Assembly: GCF_024170165.1 (NCBI RefSeq)
Contig: NZ_JALJXP010000005.1
Location: forward strand, 186,001-250,000
DNA: 64,000 bases
Origin: Pseudomonas nitroreducens
Lineage (GTDB): Bacteria > Pseudomonadota > Gammaproteobacteria > Pseudomonadales > Pseudomonadaceae
Direction of reading: 5' to 3'
A program made the position numbers and the translations under genes. The notes under the pieces are model-generated. The model worked only from the letters and a program-made list of their open reading frames with translations. It ran no database searches and was not told the DNA's origin. Positions 51,653 through 60,220 of the stretch are shown here, in pieces (the first letter of the stretch is position 1; the number at the start of each line of letters is the position of its first letter).

Positions 51653-52696
51653 TCAGCCACGCTCCAGGCGATAGGCACCGGGCGTTGTGCCGTACCAGCG
51701 ACGAAATGCGCGGATGAAACTGGACTGTTCGTCGAAGCCCAGCCGATCCGATACCTGTCCGATAGTGAAATCGGTGCTTTGCAGCAGATCGACTGCCAGC
51801 AGGCGGCGGTGCTCCTCGACGATGGCGCTGTAGCTCCAGCCATCGCGCTGCAGGGCCCGGTGCAGGGTCCGGGGAGTCAGATGCAGGCGCTCGGCGACCT
51901 CTTCCAGTCCCGGGGTGCTCGCCAGGCCGTGCAGCACTTCGGCGCAGACACGCTCCAGCTCCGAGCCGGCCTCGGTCTGCGCCGCGTAGTCGTGCAGCGA
52001 CAGCTCCAGCGCCTGGCGAATCGCCAGGCTGCCCTCGCCACGCGGTTCCTTGAGAGCCTCCAGGTCGAGCAGCAGCTCGTCCCGTGGGGCCGCGAAAGTG
52101 ATCGGCGCGCGCGCGACCCGCTGCCAGGGCTCAGCGCAGGCTGGCTCAGGGCGGCACAGGCGCACCTCCCGAATGGCGGAGGGTGCGCCCGGCGCGCCAC
52201 GCAAATGCCAGAGCTGGCGCGCCATCCAGAAATCCACCTCGGCACTGGCCGGCCGGAACCCGTTGCAGGGCCTCAGGACCAGGCGCACGCGGTCGCCCTC
52301 GAACTCCAGATACTGGTCGATATGGGCAGCCACCAATGGCCAGAAGTGCAGCATCTGCTGAAGGGCCGCGAGGCGACTCGGCATCAGCTGCATCAGATAG
52401 GCCAACCCCTGCAGTTGCACCGGGTCATTCTGCCGCGCCAACTCAAGACCGATGGCTGGATCGCAACTGTGCTCCAGCGCCACGTCCCAGAAGCGGCGGG
52501 CGAGGAACAGCGGCAGACGCAGGTTGCTCGCGCGCAGGGCGATCGGGTCCACGCCCCAGGCCGCACAGAAGCGCGGCAGATCCACACCCTTCTGCTCGAG
52601 GCCCTGCACCCACGACAGGATGATGGAGCCACATAACGCGCCTCTATATCGGTGCGCGGGAAAACTATTTGTCCCCTCGCGACTATCTGCCTGCAC
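51653..52696 (-). CDS. AraC-family regulator with an arabinose-binding-type N-terminal domain
   Basis: This 347-residue protein has an N-terminal effector domain (about 30-230, of the type VQGLEQKGVDLPRFCAAWGVDPIALRASNLRLPLFLARRFWDVALEHS) and an AraC HTH (about 245-345: HLTPRTLHRALQRDGWSYSAIVEEHRRLLAVDLLQSTDFTIGQVSDRLGFDEQSSFIRAFRRWYGTTPGAYR). It is divergent from the DUF1302 gene and probably controls it. The frame opens at a GTG (52696), and the true start could lie nearer residue 25. Its inducer is unknown. Confidence 0.82.
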   Translation of the reverse strand: MQADSREGTNSFPAHRYRGALCGSIILSWVQGLEQKGVDLPRFCAAWGVDPIALRASNLRLPLFLARRFWDVALEHSCDPAIGLELARQNDPVQLQGLAYLMQLMPSRLAALQQMLHFWPLVAAHIDQYLEFEGDRVRLVLRPCNGFRPASAEVDFWMARQLWHLRGAPGAPSAIREVRLCRPEPACAEPWQRVARAPITFAAPRDELLLDLEALKEPRGEGSLAIRQALELSLHDYAAQTEAGSELERVCAEVLHGLASTPGLEEVAERLHLTPRTLHRALQRDGWSYSAIVEEHRRLLAVDLLQSTDFTIGQVSDRLGFDEQSSFIRAFRRWYGTTPGAYRLERG

Positions 52697-52779
52697 TGCC
52701 CTGCTCCCATCGTGCCCACAGGTCGCGGCCAGTCCGCGCCCGGGACAGGAATGTAGTGGCCGTCCAGCGTTGCCGGCAA

Positions 52780-52791
52780 CTACCTTCGTCC
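52780..52791 (+). promoter_or_regulatory. CTACCTTCGTCC box in the AraC/DUF1302 promoter
   Basis: It resembles the CTAC-boxes at 37462 and 41306, and with one base added 5' matches 12 of 13 bases of the reversed box at 16106. It lies 40 bases before the DUF1302 ATG, too close for the geometry seen at the other two sites. Confidence 0.35.
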
Positions 52792-52830
52792 CCGACCTGC
52801 CAACTACAACAACTACAGGTACGTCTCAGC

Positions 52831-54651
52831 ATGAATCACCTTCTGCATGCCCGGGGCATCGCACGCCCCAGCCTGCTCGCGCTGTGCATCGGCGCCGCCA
52901 TCAGCCCTGGCGCCCAGGGTGTCACCTGGCAGCTCAACGACGACTGGAGCGCCACCTCCAATACCACGCTCAGCCTCGGCACCAGCTGGGCACTGGAGAA
53001 CCCCGACAAGCACCTGCTGACCGGCGCGGACGCGCGCAGCATCGGCCACGAGGGCAGTGGCATCAACTACAACGGCGACGACGGCAAGCTCAACTACCGC
53101 AAGAACGACACCATCTCGACGCTGTTCAAGGGGCTGACCGACCTGGACGTGCAGGACGGCTCGCAAGGGGTGTTCCTGCGCTTCAAGTACTGGTACGACC
53201 AGGCCATGGAAGACGGTAACGGTGACTTCCATCGTTTCGACGATTCCGGCTGGCAGGACCTGGTGAAGTTCCAGGGCTTCAAGAACCTTGACGCGTATGC
53301 CTGGAAAGACTTCCAGGTCGCCGATCGCAAGCTGGGCGTGAAAGTCGGCAAGCAGGTGCTCAGCTGGGGCGAGGCGCTGTTCCTGCAGAACGGCATCAAC
53401 GCCATCAACCCGCTGGATGCCTCGGCTTTCAACCGTCCCGGCGTGGAGCTCAAGGAAGGCCAGCTGCCGGTGGAGATGGTCAGCTTCAACTACGACCTCG
53501 CGGACTCGCTCAGCCTGGAAGGCTTCTGGCAGTACAACTTCCGCCCGACCGTGCTGGATGGCTGCGGCACTTTCTTCAGCAGCAACGACAACATCGCCGA
53601 AGGCTGCCAGGTCGATTACATGGTTTCCGGCGGCACCGGCACCACCGGCCAGGCATTGGCCCAGGGCCGTTACCTGCAGCGCACCGCCACTGACGAGCCC
53701 AGCGACACAGGGCAGTACGGCCTGGCCATGCACTACGTGATCGAAGCGCTCAACGATGCGGACCTGGGCGTCTACTACGCCAACTACCACAGTCGCACGC
53801 CCCTGATTAACGGGGTGATCGCCCGCAAGGGGCCGGTATCGGCGACACGCACCAACCTCAACACGGGTGACTACTACACCGTCTATCCCGAAGACATCCA
53901 TATGTTCGGCCTGAGCATGAGCGGCGTGGCGGGCACCACCGCACTGTTCGGCGAGCTCAGCTACCGGCCGAACATGCCGCTGGGCTACAACCCGGCCGAC
54001 CTGGTGGCGCTGCTCTCCGGGCAGGCCAATACACCGATCCTGCCGATGACCGCCGCCGAGCTCAGTGCCGCCAGGGGGGATGAAGTGCAGGGCTACGTGC
54101 GATTGCCGGTCTGGCAGTTCAGCCTTGGCGCCACCGACACGGTGAACAACGTCCTGGGCGCCACCCGCCTGGCCTGGGCGGGTGAGGCAGGGGCCAACCT
54201 GATCCAGGGCATCGGTGACGATCGCCTCGGCCGCCCCGGCTCGTTCGGCCGTACGCCGCCCACCAATGGCGTGCAGTGCAGCGCCGCTTCTGCCGCCGGC
54301 ATTCCGGGGGGCGTCACCGCGCAGCAACTGGCCGATTACAACGCCGACAACTGCAACGACGACGGACTGATGAGCCACTTCTCCTGGGGCTATCGCCTGC
54401 GTCTGGCGCTGAACTACGAGGACCTGCTGCCGGCGACGGTGGTGACGCCCTCGATCAACTGGCGCCACGACGTGCAGGGCTACGGTCCGAACTTCCAGGA
54501 AGGCCAGCAGGCGGCGGGACTCGCCCTGACCTTCGACTACCGCAACAACTACTCGCTGGAGCTGGCCTACAACAGCTTCTTCGGTTCCAACGAGTTCTCC
54601 ACGGTCGATGACCGTGACTTCGCCTCCGTCACCCTGAAAGCGAGCTTCTAG
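52831..54651 (+). CDS. DUF1302 family outer-membrane protein
   Basis: This 606-residue protein is exported (about 1-30) and rich in beta-strands (SATSNTTLSLGTSWALENPDKHLLTGADARSIGHEG; LDVQDGSQGVFLRFKYWYDQAMEDGNGDFHRFDDSGWQDLV). It ends DFASVTLKASF with a C-terminal Phe, consistent with an outer-membrane barrel. DUF1302 proteins typically pair with DUF1329 proteins and MmpL-like or hydrolase functions in Pseudomonas clusters. The paired DUF1329 gene follows in the same operon. Substrate unknown. Confidence 0.85.
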   Translation: MNHLLHARGIARPSLLALCIGAAISPGAQGVTWQLNDDWSATSNTTLSLGTSWALENPDKHLLTGADARSIGHEGSGINYNGDDGKLNYRKNDTISTLFKGLTDLDVQDGSQGVFLRFKYWYDQAMEDGNGDFHRFDDSGWQDLVKFQGFKNLDAYAWKDFQVADRKLGVKVGKQVLSWGEALFLQNGINAINPLDASAFNRPGVELKEGQLPVEMVSFNYDLADSLSLEGFWQYNFRPTVLDGCGTFFSSNDNIAEGCQVDYMVSGGTGTTGQALAQGRYLQRTATDEPSDTGQYGLAMHYVIEALNDADLGVYYANYHSRTPLINGVIARKGPVSATRTNLNTGDYYTVYPEDIHMFGLSMSGVAGTTALFGELSYRPNMPLGYNPADLVALLSGQANTPILPMTAAELSAARGDEVQGYVRLPVWQFSLGATDTVNNVLGATRLAWAGEAGANLIQGIGDDRLGRPGSFGRTPPTNGVQCSAASAAGIPGGVTAQQLADYNADNCNDDGLMSHFSWGYRLRLALNYEDLLPATVVTPSINWRHDVQGYGPNFQEGQQAAGLALTFDYRNNYSLELAYNSFFGSNEFSTVDDRDFASVTLKASF

Positions 54652-54653
54652 CC

Positions 54654-56000
54654 ATGCGCCCACTCCTCTGCAAACTTTCCCTGGCTGTGGCTCTCGTAGC
54701 CGCCTGTGGCCTGGCCCAGGCCAAGCAGACCGACGCCTCGCTGCTTGACGGCAAGCTCACTCCGGCAGGTGCCGAACGCGCGGCAAACGCCGACGGCAGC
54801 ATTCCTGCCTGGACCGGCGGCATGCAGGCTGGCGCCGCCGCTATTGCCAGCAATGGTGACTACAGCGACCCGTTTGCCAGCGAACAGCCGCTGTATGTGG
54901 TCAGCAAGGCCAACCTGGCGCAATACAGGGACCTGCTCAGCCCCGGCCAGCAGGCCATGTTCATCCGTTACCCCGACTACCGCATGCGTGTCTTCCCCAG
55001 CCATCGCAGTGCGGTCATTCCCCAGGCGTATCTGGACGAGTCGCGCAAGAACCTTGCCCAGACAGGCCTGGCAGACAACGGCAACGGCCTGACCAACTAC
55101 CACTTCGGCGTTCCCTTCCCGGAACCCACCGAAGCGCTGGAAGTGCTGTGGAACCACATCACCCGCTACCGCGGCGGCTCCATCGGGCGTGACTTTTCCT
55201 CCGCCACGGTACAGGCCAAGGGCGATTACACCCTGGTGACCTACCGCCAGCTGGTGGGCTTCCGCGAGAAGATCCACGACCTCAACCCGGAGGCGAACCT
55301 GCTGTTCTACACCCGTGTGCAGACCAACAGTCCGTCACGATATGCCGGCGAAGTGACCCTGGTGCAGGAGCCGATCAACCAGGTCTCCACCCCGCGTGCG
55401 GCCTGGCAGTACAACCCCGGTCAGCGCCGCGTGCGGCGCGCGCCGACGGTGGCCTACGACAACAGCGCACGGTACAGCTTCGGCCAGGTGGTCTCCGACA
55501 GCGTCGATGGCTTCAACGGTGCGCCGGACCGCTACGACTGGAAACTGATCGGCAAGCGCGAAATGCTGGTGGGCTACAACGCCTTCGGCCTCGCCAGCAA
55601 GCAGCTCGGCTATGACGAGATGCTCAAGCCCGGCTACATCAACCCGGACGTCAACCGCTACGAGAAACACCGCGTCTGGGTCATCGAGGCCACGCTCAAG
55701 CCGGGCGCACGGCATGTCTACGGCAAGCGGCGTTTCTACATCGACGAAGACACCTGGCAGGTCATGGCCAGCGACATCTACGACAACCGTGGCGAGCTGT
55801 GGCGCAACTACGAGTCGTTCCTGACCATGTACCACGACCTGCAGCTGCCGATGACCGCGGCCGAAGCCACCTATGACCTGATCTCCGGGATCTATGCGGT
55901 GAACTACCTGACCAACGCGATCGATCACCGCGCCGAGTTCGGCAAGGAAGTGACGGAAGCCGAGTTCACCCCGGCTGAACTCAAGCGCCTGGGCAAGTAA
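54654..56000 (+). CDS. DUF1329 family exported protein
   Basis: This 448-residue protein has a signal peptide (about 1-22) and a DUF1329 beta-rich fold, with motifs QTDASLLDGKLTPAGAERAANADGSIPAWTGG, PFASEQPLYVVSKANLAQYRDLLSPGQQAMF and the C-terminal GIYAVNYLTNAIDHRAEFGKEVTEAEFTP. DUF1329 has a LolA-like structure and may carry lipids or hydrophobic ligands between the inner and outer membranes, with DUF1302 as the outer-membrane partner. It starts 2 bases after the DUF1302 stop. Confidence 0.88.
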   Translation: MRPLLCKLSLAVALVAACGLAQAKQTDASLLDGKLTPAGAERAANADGSIPAWTGGMQAGAAAIASNGDYSDPFASEQPLYVVSKANLAQYRDLLSPGQQAMFIRYPDYRMRVFPSHRSAVIPQAYLDESRKNLAQTGLADNGNGLTNYHFGVPFPEPTEALEVLWNHITRYRGGSIGRDFSSATVQAKGDYTLVTYRQLVGFREKIHDLNPEANLLFYTRVQTNSPSRYAGEVTLVQEPINQVSTPRAAWQYNPGQRRVRRAPTVAYDNSARYSFGQVVSDSVDGFNGAPDRYDWKLIGKREMLVGYNAFGLASKQLGYDEMLKPGYINPDVNRYEKHRVWVIEATLKPGARHVYGKRRFYIDEDTWQVMASDIYDNRGELWRNYESFLTMYHDLQLPMTAAEATYDLISGIYAVNYLTNAIDHRAEFGKEVTEAEFTPAELKRLGK

Positions 56001-56061
56001 GCGCGGACAGGGGCCGTGAGGCACGGCCCCTGCGAACCCTACCGATGAGGATCGATCACAG

Positions 56062-57453
56062 ATGCCATTTTCCAAGCGAACCCGTATCGGCCTGGGGCTG
56101 ACCGGTGCTGCCCTGTTAGCCGCCGCAGGTGCCGGCTACAGCCTTTATCAGCAGGCCCGCGCCACTGCCGAAGCCTACGCCTTCGGCTATCCGCTGGTGA
56201 TCATGGAGCTGACCAAGCAATACCAGCTGGGTCGCGGCCAGACCTCGGTGAACCAGCTCAATCACCGTCTGCGTTTCCCCGATTACCGTTTCAACAGCGT
56301 CGTCGCGCCGAACGTCGACACGCTCTATTCGCTGTCTCACCTGGACCTGCGTTCGGGGCCGGTGGTGCTGAGCATTCCCGACACGACCGGGCACTACTAC
56401 ATGATGCCGATCCTGGACGCCTGGACCAACGTGGTGGCCAGCCCCGGCACCCGCACCCAGGGTAGCCAGCCCCGCCGTGTCCTGATCGCCGGCCCGCTAT
56501 GGCAGGGCAGTGTACCGGAGGGCATGCAGCTCATCCGGGTGCCAACACAGATGGCCTGGATCATCGGCCGCTTCAAGAGCCGCGGCCCGAGCGACTACGC
56601 CGAGGTCAACGCCCTGCAACGCCAGTTCGACCTGCGCCCACTCGGCCAGCAACAGAGCGCCGATGCCTCCGCACAGATCAACCCGGCCATGGCCCGTCTG
56701 CCCAGGCTGAGCGCCGACTTGCCGCCGGATCAACAGTTGCAGGGGTGGTCCCAGGACGAGTTCTTCTCGGCCTTCTGCCAATTGCTCGCGGACAACCCGC
56801 CCAGCGGCACCGACGACGCGCAGATGCACCGCATCAGGAAGGCCGGCCTGCTCAGCGAGGATTGCCAGCCGCATCAATCCGCCTGGCAGCGCCTGGGCAG
56901 CCGCCTCGGCTACGGCAAGGTCACCAAGCTGATGGCGCATGCCGAGGAGCTGCGTGACAAGCTGCCAGGCGTCAACGGCTGGAAGATCAGCTACGACCTG
57001 GGCGCCTATGGCGACCGCTATGCGCAGCGCGCGCTGGTGGCCAAGTTCGGCCTCGGCGCCAACACGGCGGAGGATGCGGTCTATCCCAATACCCGTGCCG
57101 ACAAGGATGGCCAGCTGCTCAGTGGACAACATCGCTACGTGATCCACTTCGACAAGGCACAGTTGCCACCGGTGAAGGGCTTCTGGTCGCTGACGCTGTA
57201 CAACCCCCACCTGCTGCTCGCCGACAACCCGCTGAACCGCTACGCCGTCGGCGACCGTGACGATCTGCACTACAACGCCGACGGTTCGCTGGACCTGTAT
57301 ATCCAGCACGAAGCGCCCGAGCTCCCGGAGCTGCGCAACAACTGGCTGCCCGCGCCAGACTCGGAATTCAGCCTGTTCCTGCGCCTGTACTGGCCCGGCC
57401 CCGAGGTACTCCAGCGCGAATGGCTGCCGCCGCTGGTACAGCGTCAGTCCTGA
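56062..57453 (+). CDS. DUF1254/DUF1214 family exported protein
   Basis: This 463-residue protein has a membrane anchor at about 8-25 and two family domains in sequence: DUF1254 (AYAFGYPLVIMELTKQYQLGRG... ; APNVDTLYSLSHLDLRSGPVVLSIPDTTGHYYMMPILDAWTNVVASPG) and DUF1214 toward the C-terminus (VKGFWSLTLYNPHLLLADNPLNRYAVGDRDDL). It probably sits in the periplasm. The family has no firmly known function. It is the last gene of the DUF1302-DUF1329 operon, 61 bases downstream. Confidence 0.85.
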   Translation: MPFSKRTRIGLGLTGAALLAAAGAGYSLYQQARATAEAYAFGYPLVIMELTKQYQLGRGQTSVNQLNHRLRFPDYRFNSVVAPNVDTLYSLSHLDLRSGPVVLSIPDTTGHYYMMPILDAWTNVVASPGTRTQGSQPRRVLIAGPLWQGSVPEGMQLIRVPTQMAWIIGRFKSRGPSDYAEVNALQRQFDLRPLGQQQSADASAQINPAMARLPRLSADLPPDQQLQGWSQDEFFSAFCQLLADNPPSGTDDAQMHRIRKAGLLSEDCQPHQSAWQRLGSRLGYGKVTKLMAHAEELRDKLPGVNGWKISYDLGAYGDRYAQRALVAKFGLGANTAEDAVYPNTRADKDGQLLSGQHRYVIHFDKAQLPPVKGFWSLTLYNPHLLLADNPLNRYAVGDRDDLHYNADGSLDLYIQHEAPELPELRNNWLPAPDSEFSLFLRLYWPGPEVLQREWLPPLVQRQS

Positions 57454-57475
57454 AGCATGACGGCTGCTCCCTTGC

Positions 57476-57502
57476 GCCCCGGCCTGGCCGGGGCTTTTTT
57501 TC
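57476..57502 (+). terminator. intrinsic terminator of the DUF1302 operon
   Basis: GCCCCGGCC is paired with GGCCGGGGC and followed by T7. It lies just after the DUF1254 stop. Confidence 0.85.
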
Positions 57503-57569
57503 CGAACGGGTTGAACGCCCGGGTTGGCACAGCCATGCTCGAGCGACCAGCCACTGCCCTCGACCGTTC

Positions 57570-58616
57570 ATGACCGGCCTACCGCACAAGTCCACGCCCC
57601 TGCCGCCCAGCACGCTCGCCACCGTCGTACGCTGTATCGCCACGACCCTCAGCCAGCACTACGCAATCGATCCGCTGCCGCTGCTGCAACGCGTGGGAAT
57701 CGACCCGGGCATCCTGCAGGACATCGATGCGCGGCTGCCCATGAGTGCCATGAGCCCGCTGTGGCTGCTCTGTGTCGAAGCCACCGGCGATGCGGACTTC
57801 GGTGTGCGCGCCGTGCGCTATCACCAGTCCGCCAACCTCTACGGCATGGACCTCGCGCTGTATGCCTGCCCCACCCTGGGTGAAGCGGTGCAGCGCCACA
57901 TACAGCTGGTCAATCTGGCCAGCACGGTTGGCCAGCCATCCCTGCTCCGGGATGAACAGGGCGATTGGCGGATGGAGTTCCGTGTGCAGGGCGACTACAT
58001 GCCGACCACGGTAGCGCGGGACTTCTACTGGCACTTCCACGTGCGCATGTTCGAGCGCCTGACCGGCAAGCCGGCATCCACCTTTCTGCGAGGATTGGAG
58101 CTGGCCCGGGAAAGCCCCGCCGACCTTGGCGTGTGGGAAAGCCTGCAGGTACCGGTAAAGTTCGCCTTGCCCGTGAGCGCCCTGGTGTTCCGCCAGGACG
58201 CCTGGGAGCTGCCCCTGCCCGGCGCCAACCCGCGACTGCTGGCCCAGGTGGAGCGGCCGATCCTGCAGTACCTCGCCCAGCACGGCATGCCGCTACCCTT
58301 GAGTGCCCTTCGCGCACGCCTGTCCGAACAACTGACAACCCGCCACTCACTGGAAACCCTGGCCGGCAATCTGGGCATTGCCCGGGCGCAACTGGACCTG
58401 ACGCTGCAGCAACACGGCGTGAGCTTTTCCCAGTTGCTCGACCAGACCCGCGAGGCCCAGGCCCTGCAGCTGTTGCGCGACCCGCAGTGGCCGATGGAGC
58501 AGATCGCCGAACGCATCGGTTTCAGTAGCGCCAGCAGCCTCGTACGGGCCTTCCGTCGCTGGCAGGGCATGACCCCGCTGGCGTATCGCAAGCGCGAACT
58601 GGGCCTCAGGGACTAG
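57570..58616 (+). CDS. AraC-family regulator (ArgR/OruR-like)
   Basis: This 348-residue protein has an arabinose_bd-like N-terminal domain (about 20-210: TLATVVRCIATTLSQHYAIDPLPLLQRVGIDPGILQDIDARLP; ALYACPTLGEAVQRHIQLVNLAS) and a C-terminal AraC HTH (about 245-345: TRHSLETLAGNLGIARAQLDLTLQQHGVSFSQLLDQTREAQALQLLRDPQWPMEQIAERIGFSSASSLVRAFRRWQGMTPLAYRK). The ATG at 57570 is chosen because the longer frame upstream is Arg/Ser-rich. It lies at the end of the DUF1302 cluster and is the second regulator flanking it. Confidence 0.83.
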   Translation: MTGLPHKSTPLPPSTLATVVRCIATTLSQHYAIDPLPLLQRVGIDPGILQDIDARLPMSAMSPLWLLCVEATGDADFGVRAVRYHQSANLYGMDLALYACPTLGEAVQRHIQLVNLASTVGQPSLLRDEQGDWRMEFRVQGDYMPTTVARDFYWHFHVRMFERLTGKPASTFLRGLELARESPADLGVWESLQVPVKFALPVSALVFRQDAWELPLPGANPRLLAQVERPILQYLAQHGMPLPLSALRARLSEQLTTRHSLETLAGNLGIARAQLDLTLQQHGVSFSQLLDQTREAQALQLLRDPQWPMEQIAERIGFSSASSLVRAFRRWQGMTPLAYRKRELGLRD

Positions 58617-58635
58617 CCCGGGACGCACGCAGCCA

Positions 58636-58647
58636 CTACCCTCGTTG
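58636..58647 (+). promoter_or_regulatory. CTACCCTCGTTG box upstream of the cysteine hydrolase
   Basis: A weaker relative of the ACTACYTTnGT box, 30 bases before the ATG at 58677. Given as a motif similarity only. Confidence 0.3.
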
Positions 58648-58676
58648 GCCTTCCTCCCGCTCTCCAGGAAACCGCC

Positions 58677-59204
58677 ATGAGCACCGCCCTGCTGATCATC
58701 GACGTCCAGTCCGACCTGTGCACCGGCGACTACGCCTGTTTCGACATCGACAATGTGCTGCAGCGCATCAACGCCATGAGCAGCGCGGCGCGAGAGGCCG
58801 GTGTGCCGGTGATCCTGGTGCAGCACGAGGACGCCGACCTGCAGCATGGCAGCGCCGGCTGGCAGCTGGAAACGCGCCTGCTCACCGCCCCTGCGGACCT
58901 CAGGGTGCGCAAGACCACCCCGGACTCCTTCCTGCGTACTGACCTCGCCCAGCTGCTGGAAGCACGCGGCATCGACCACCTGGTGGTCTGCGGCCTGCAG
59001 AGCGACTACTGCGTCGACACCACCACCCGCCGTGCCCTGGCTCAGGGGTACGCGGTGACGCTGGTGGGTGATGCCCACTCCACCGTCGACAATGCCGTGC
59101 TCAAGGCCGCGCAGATCAGCGCGCACCATAACGCGGTGCTGGGCAGCATCAGCAGCTTCGGCCCACGGGCCAAGGTGGTCCCGGCCGCCGACGTGCATTT
59201 CTGA
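58677..59204 (+). CDS. isochorismatase-family cysteine hydrolase
   Basis: This 175-residue protein has the Asp-Lys-Cys catalytic triad: Asp9 in LLIIDVQSDL, Lys79 in RKTTPDSF and Cys112 in LQSDYCVDTTTRRA. The core FDIDNVLQRINAMSSAAREAGVPVILVQHEDADL is the typical isochorismatase fold. It hydrolyses an amide or ester bond, possibly on a nitrogen compound. It is followed 19 bases on by a LysR regulator on the same strand, which is likely its controller or cotranscribed. Confidence 0.88.
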   Translation: MSTALLIIDVQSDLCTGDYACFDIDNVLQRINAMSSAAREAGVPVILVQHEDADLQHGSAGWQLETRLLTAPADLRVRKTTPDSFLRTDLAQLLEARGIDHLVVCGLQSDYCVDTTTRRALAQGYAVTLVGDAHSTVDNAVLKAAQISAHHNAVLGSISSFGPRAKVVPAADVHF

Positions 59205-59223
59205 AGCCTGCGAGGTCATCGCC

Positions 59224-60144
59224 GTGAACTTCGACTGGAACGACATCCCGATCCTCCTCGCCCTCGCCCGCCACGGCAGCATGAGCGCCGCCGGCCGCGC
59301 GCTGGGTGTCGACCCCTCGACCATGAGCCGGCGCCTGGTGGCGGCGGAAAGCGCGCTGCAGACCCGCCTGTTCATCCGTGACAACGCGGGCTACAAGGCC
59401 ACCGACGCCGGCACGGCCTTCCTCGGCTATGCCGAGCGTATCCTCGGTGACGTGCAGAGCATGCTGCTGGAAACGCGCAACGAGGCCAGCGCCATCAGTG
59501 GCTCGGTACGCATCACCGCGGTGGACTTCCTGTTCAGCCACTGGCTGGTGCAGCACATGCCGCAACTGGCGCGCACCTATCCCAACCTGCAGCTGCAACT
59601 GATCCCGGCAAACCGCGCATTGTCCTTCACCCGTCGCGAGGCCGACTTCGCCCTGCGCCTGGCACGCCCGGCGGAAGACGCCGCGCTGGTAATGCGCAAG
59701 GTCGCCGACATCGGCTTCGCCATCTACGCCGCCACACCCTTCGCCCAGGTGCCGGCCGAACAATGGCCGCAGCAGCCCTGGCTGGGTTACGGCGAAGACC
59801 TCGATGACACCCCGGAGATGTGCTGGCTGCGGCGCTTCGTCCCCGAGGCCAATTTCGCCCTGCGCGCGAGCAGCGTGACCACGCTGATCCACGCCTGCGA
59901 GAGCGGCCTGGGCATGGCCCTCCTGCCCTGCTTCCTCGGCGAGCGAGAGGGACTGGTGCGCCTCTCCGGTGCAGTGGTGGTGCGGGAAATCTGGCTGCTC
60001 GCCCACCGCGACGCCGGGCGCATCGGCCGCTTCCAGGCGGTCAGCGACTGGCTGCGCGAAGTGTTCGACCAGGACGCCGCGCAACTCAGCGGCGAACACC
60101 TGGACGGCCGCTCGCTCGGCGCGGTGGAAGTCAGCCGGGGCTGA
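59224..60144 (+). CDS. LysR-family transcriptional regulator
   Basis: This 306-residue protein has an N-terminal winged HTH (about 1-60: IPILLALARHGSMSAAGRALGVDPSTMSRRLVAAESALQTRLFIRDNAGYKAT) and a substrate-binding-like C-terminal domain. GTG at 59224 with a GAGGT 7 bases upstream is the preferred start. It is convergent with the atoE gene and shares a bidirectional terminator. It probably regulates the adjacent hydrolase gene; dhcR-like control of the dhc operon seems less likely because it is at the 3' end of that operon. Confidence 0.85.
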   Translation: MNFDWNDIPILLALARHGSMSAAGRALGVDPSTMSRRLVAAESALQTRLFIRDNAGYKATDAGTAFLGYAERILGDVQSMLLETRNEASAISGSVRITAVDFLFSHWLVQHMPQLARTYPNLQLQLIPANRALSFTRREADFALRLARPAEDAALVMRKVADIGFAIYAATPFAQVPAEQWPQQPWLGYGEDLDDTPEMCWLRRFVPEANFALRASSVTTLIHACESGLGMALLPCFLGEREGLVRLSGAVVVREIWLLAHRDAGRIGRFQAVSDWLREVFDQDAAQLSGEHLDGRSLGAVEVSRG

Positions 60145-60162
60145 GCGCTTCCCGAAGACAGG

Positions 60163-60198
60163 AAAAAGCCCGGATGTCTCGCGACATCCGGGCGTTTT
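60163..60198. terminator. bidirectional terminator between LysR and atoE genes
   Basis: An 11-bp stem GCCCGGATGTC (60168-60178) with its complement (60183-60193), loop TCGC, has A5 on the left and T4 on the right, so it can end both transcripts. Confidence 0.88.
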
Positions 60199-60220
60199 GC
60201 CGTCGGGGCCGAATGCGTGG

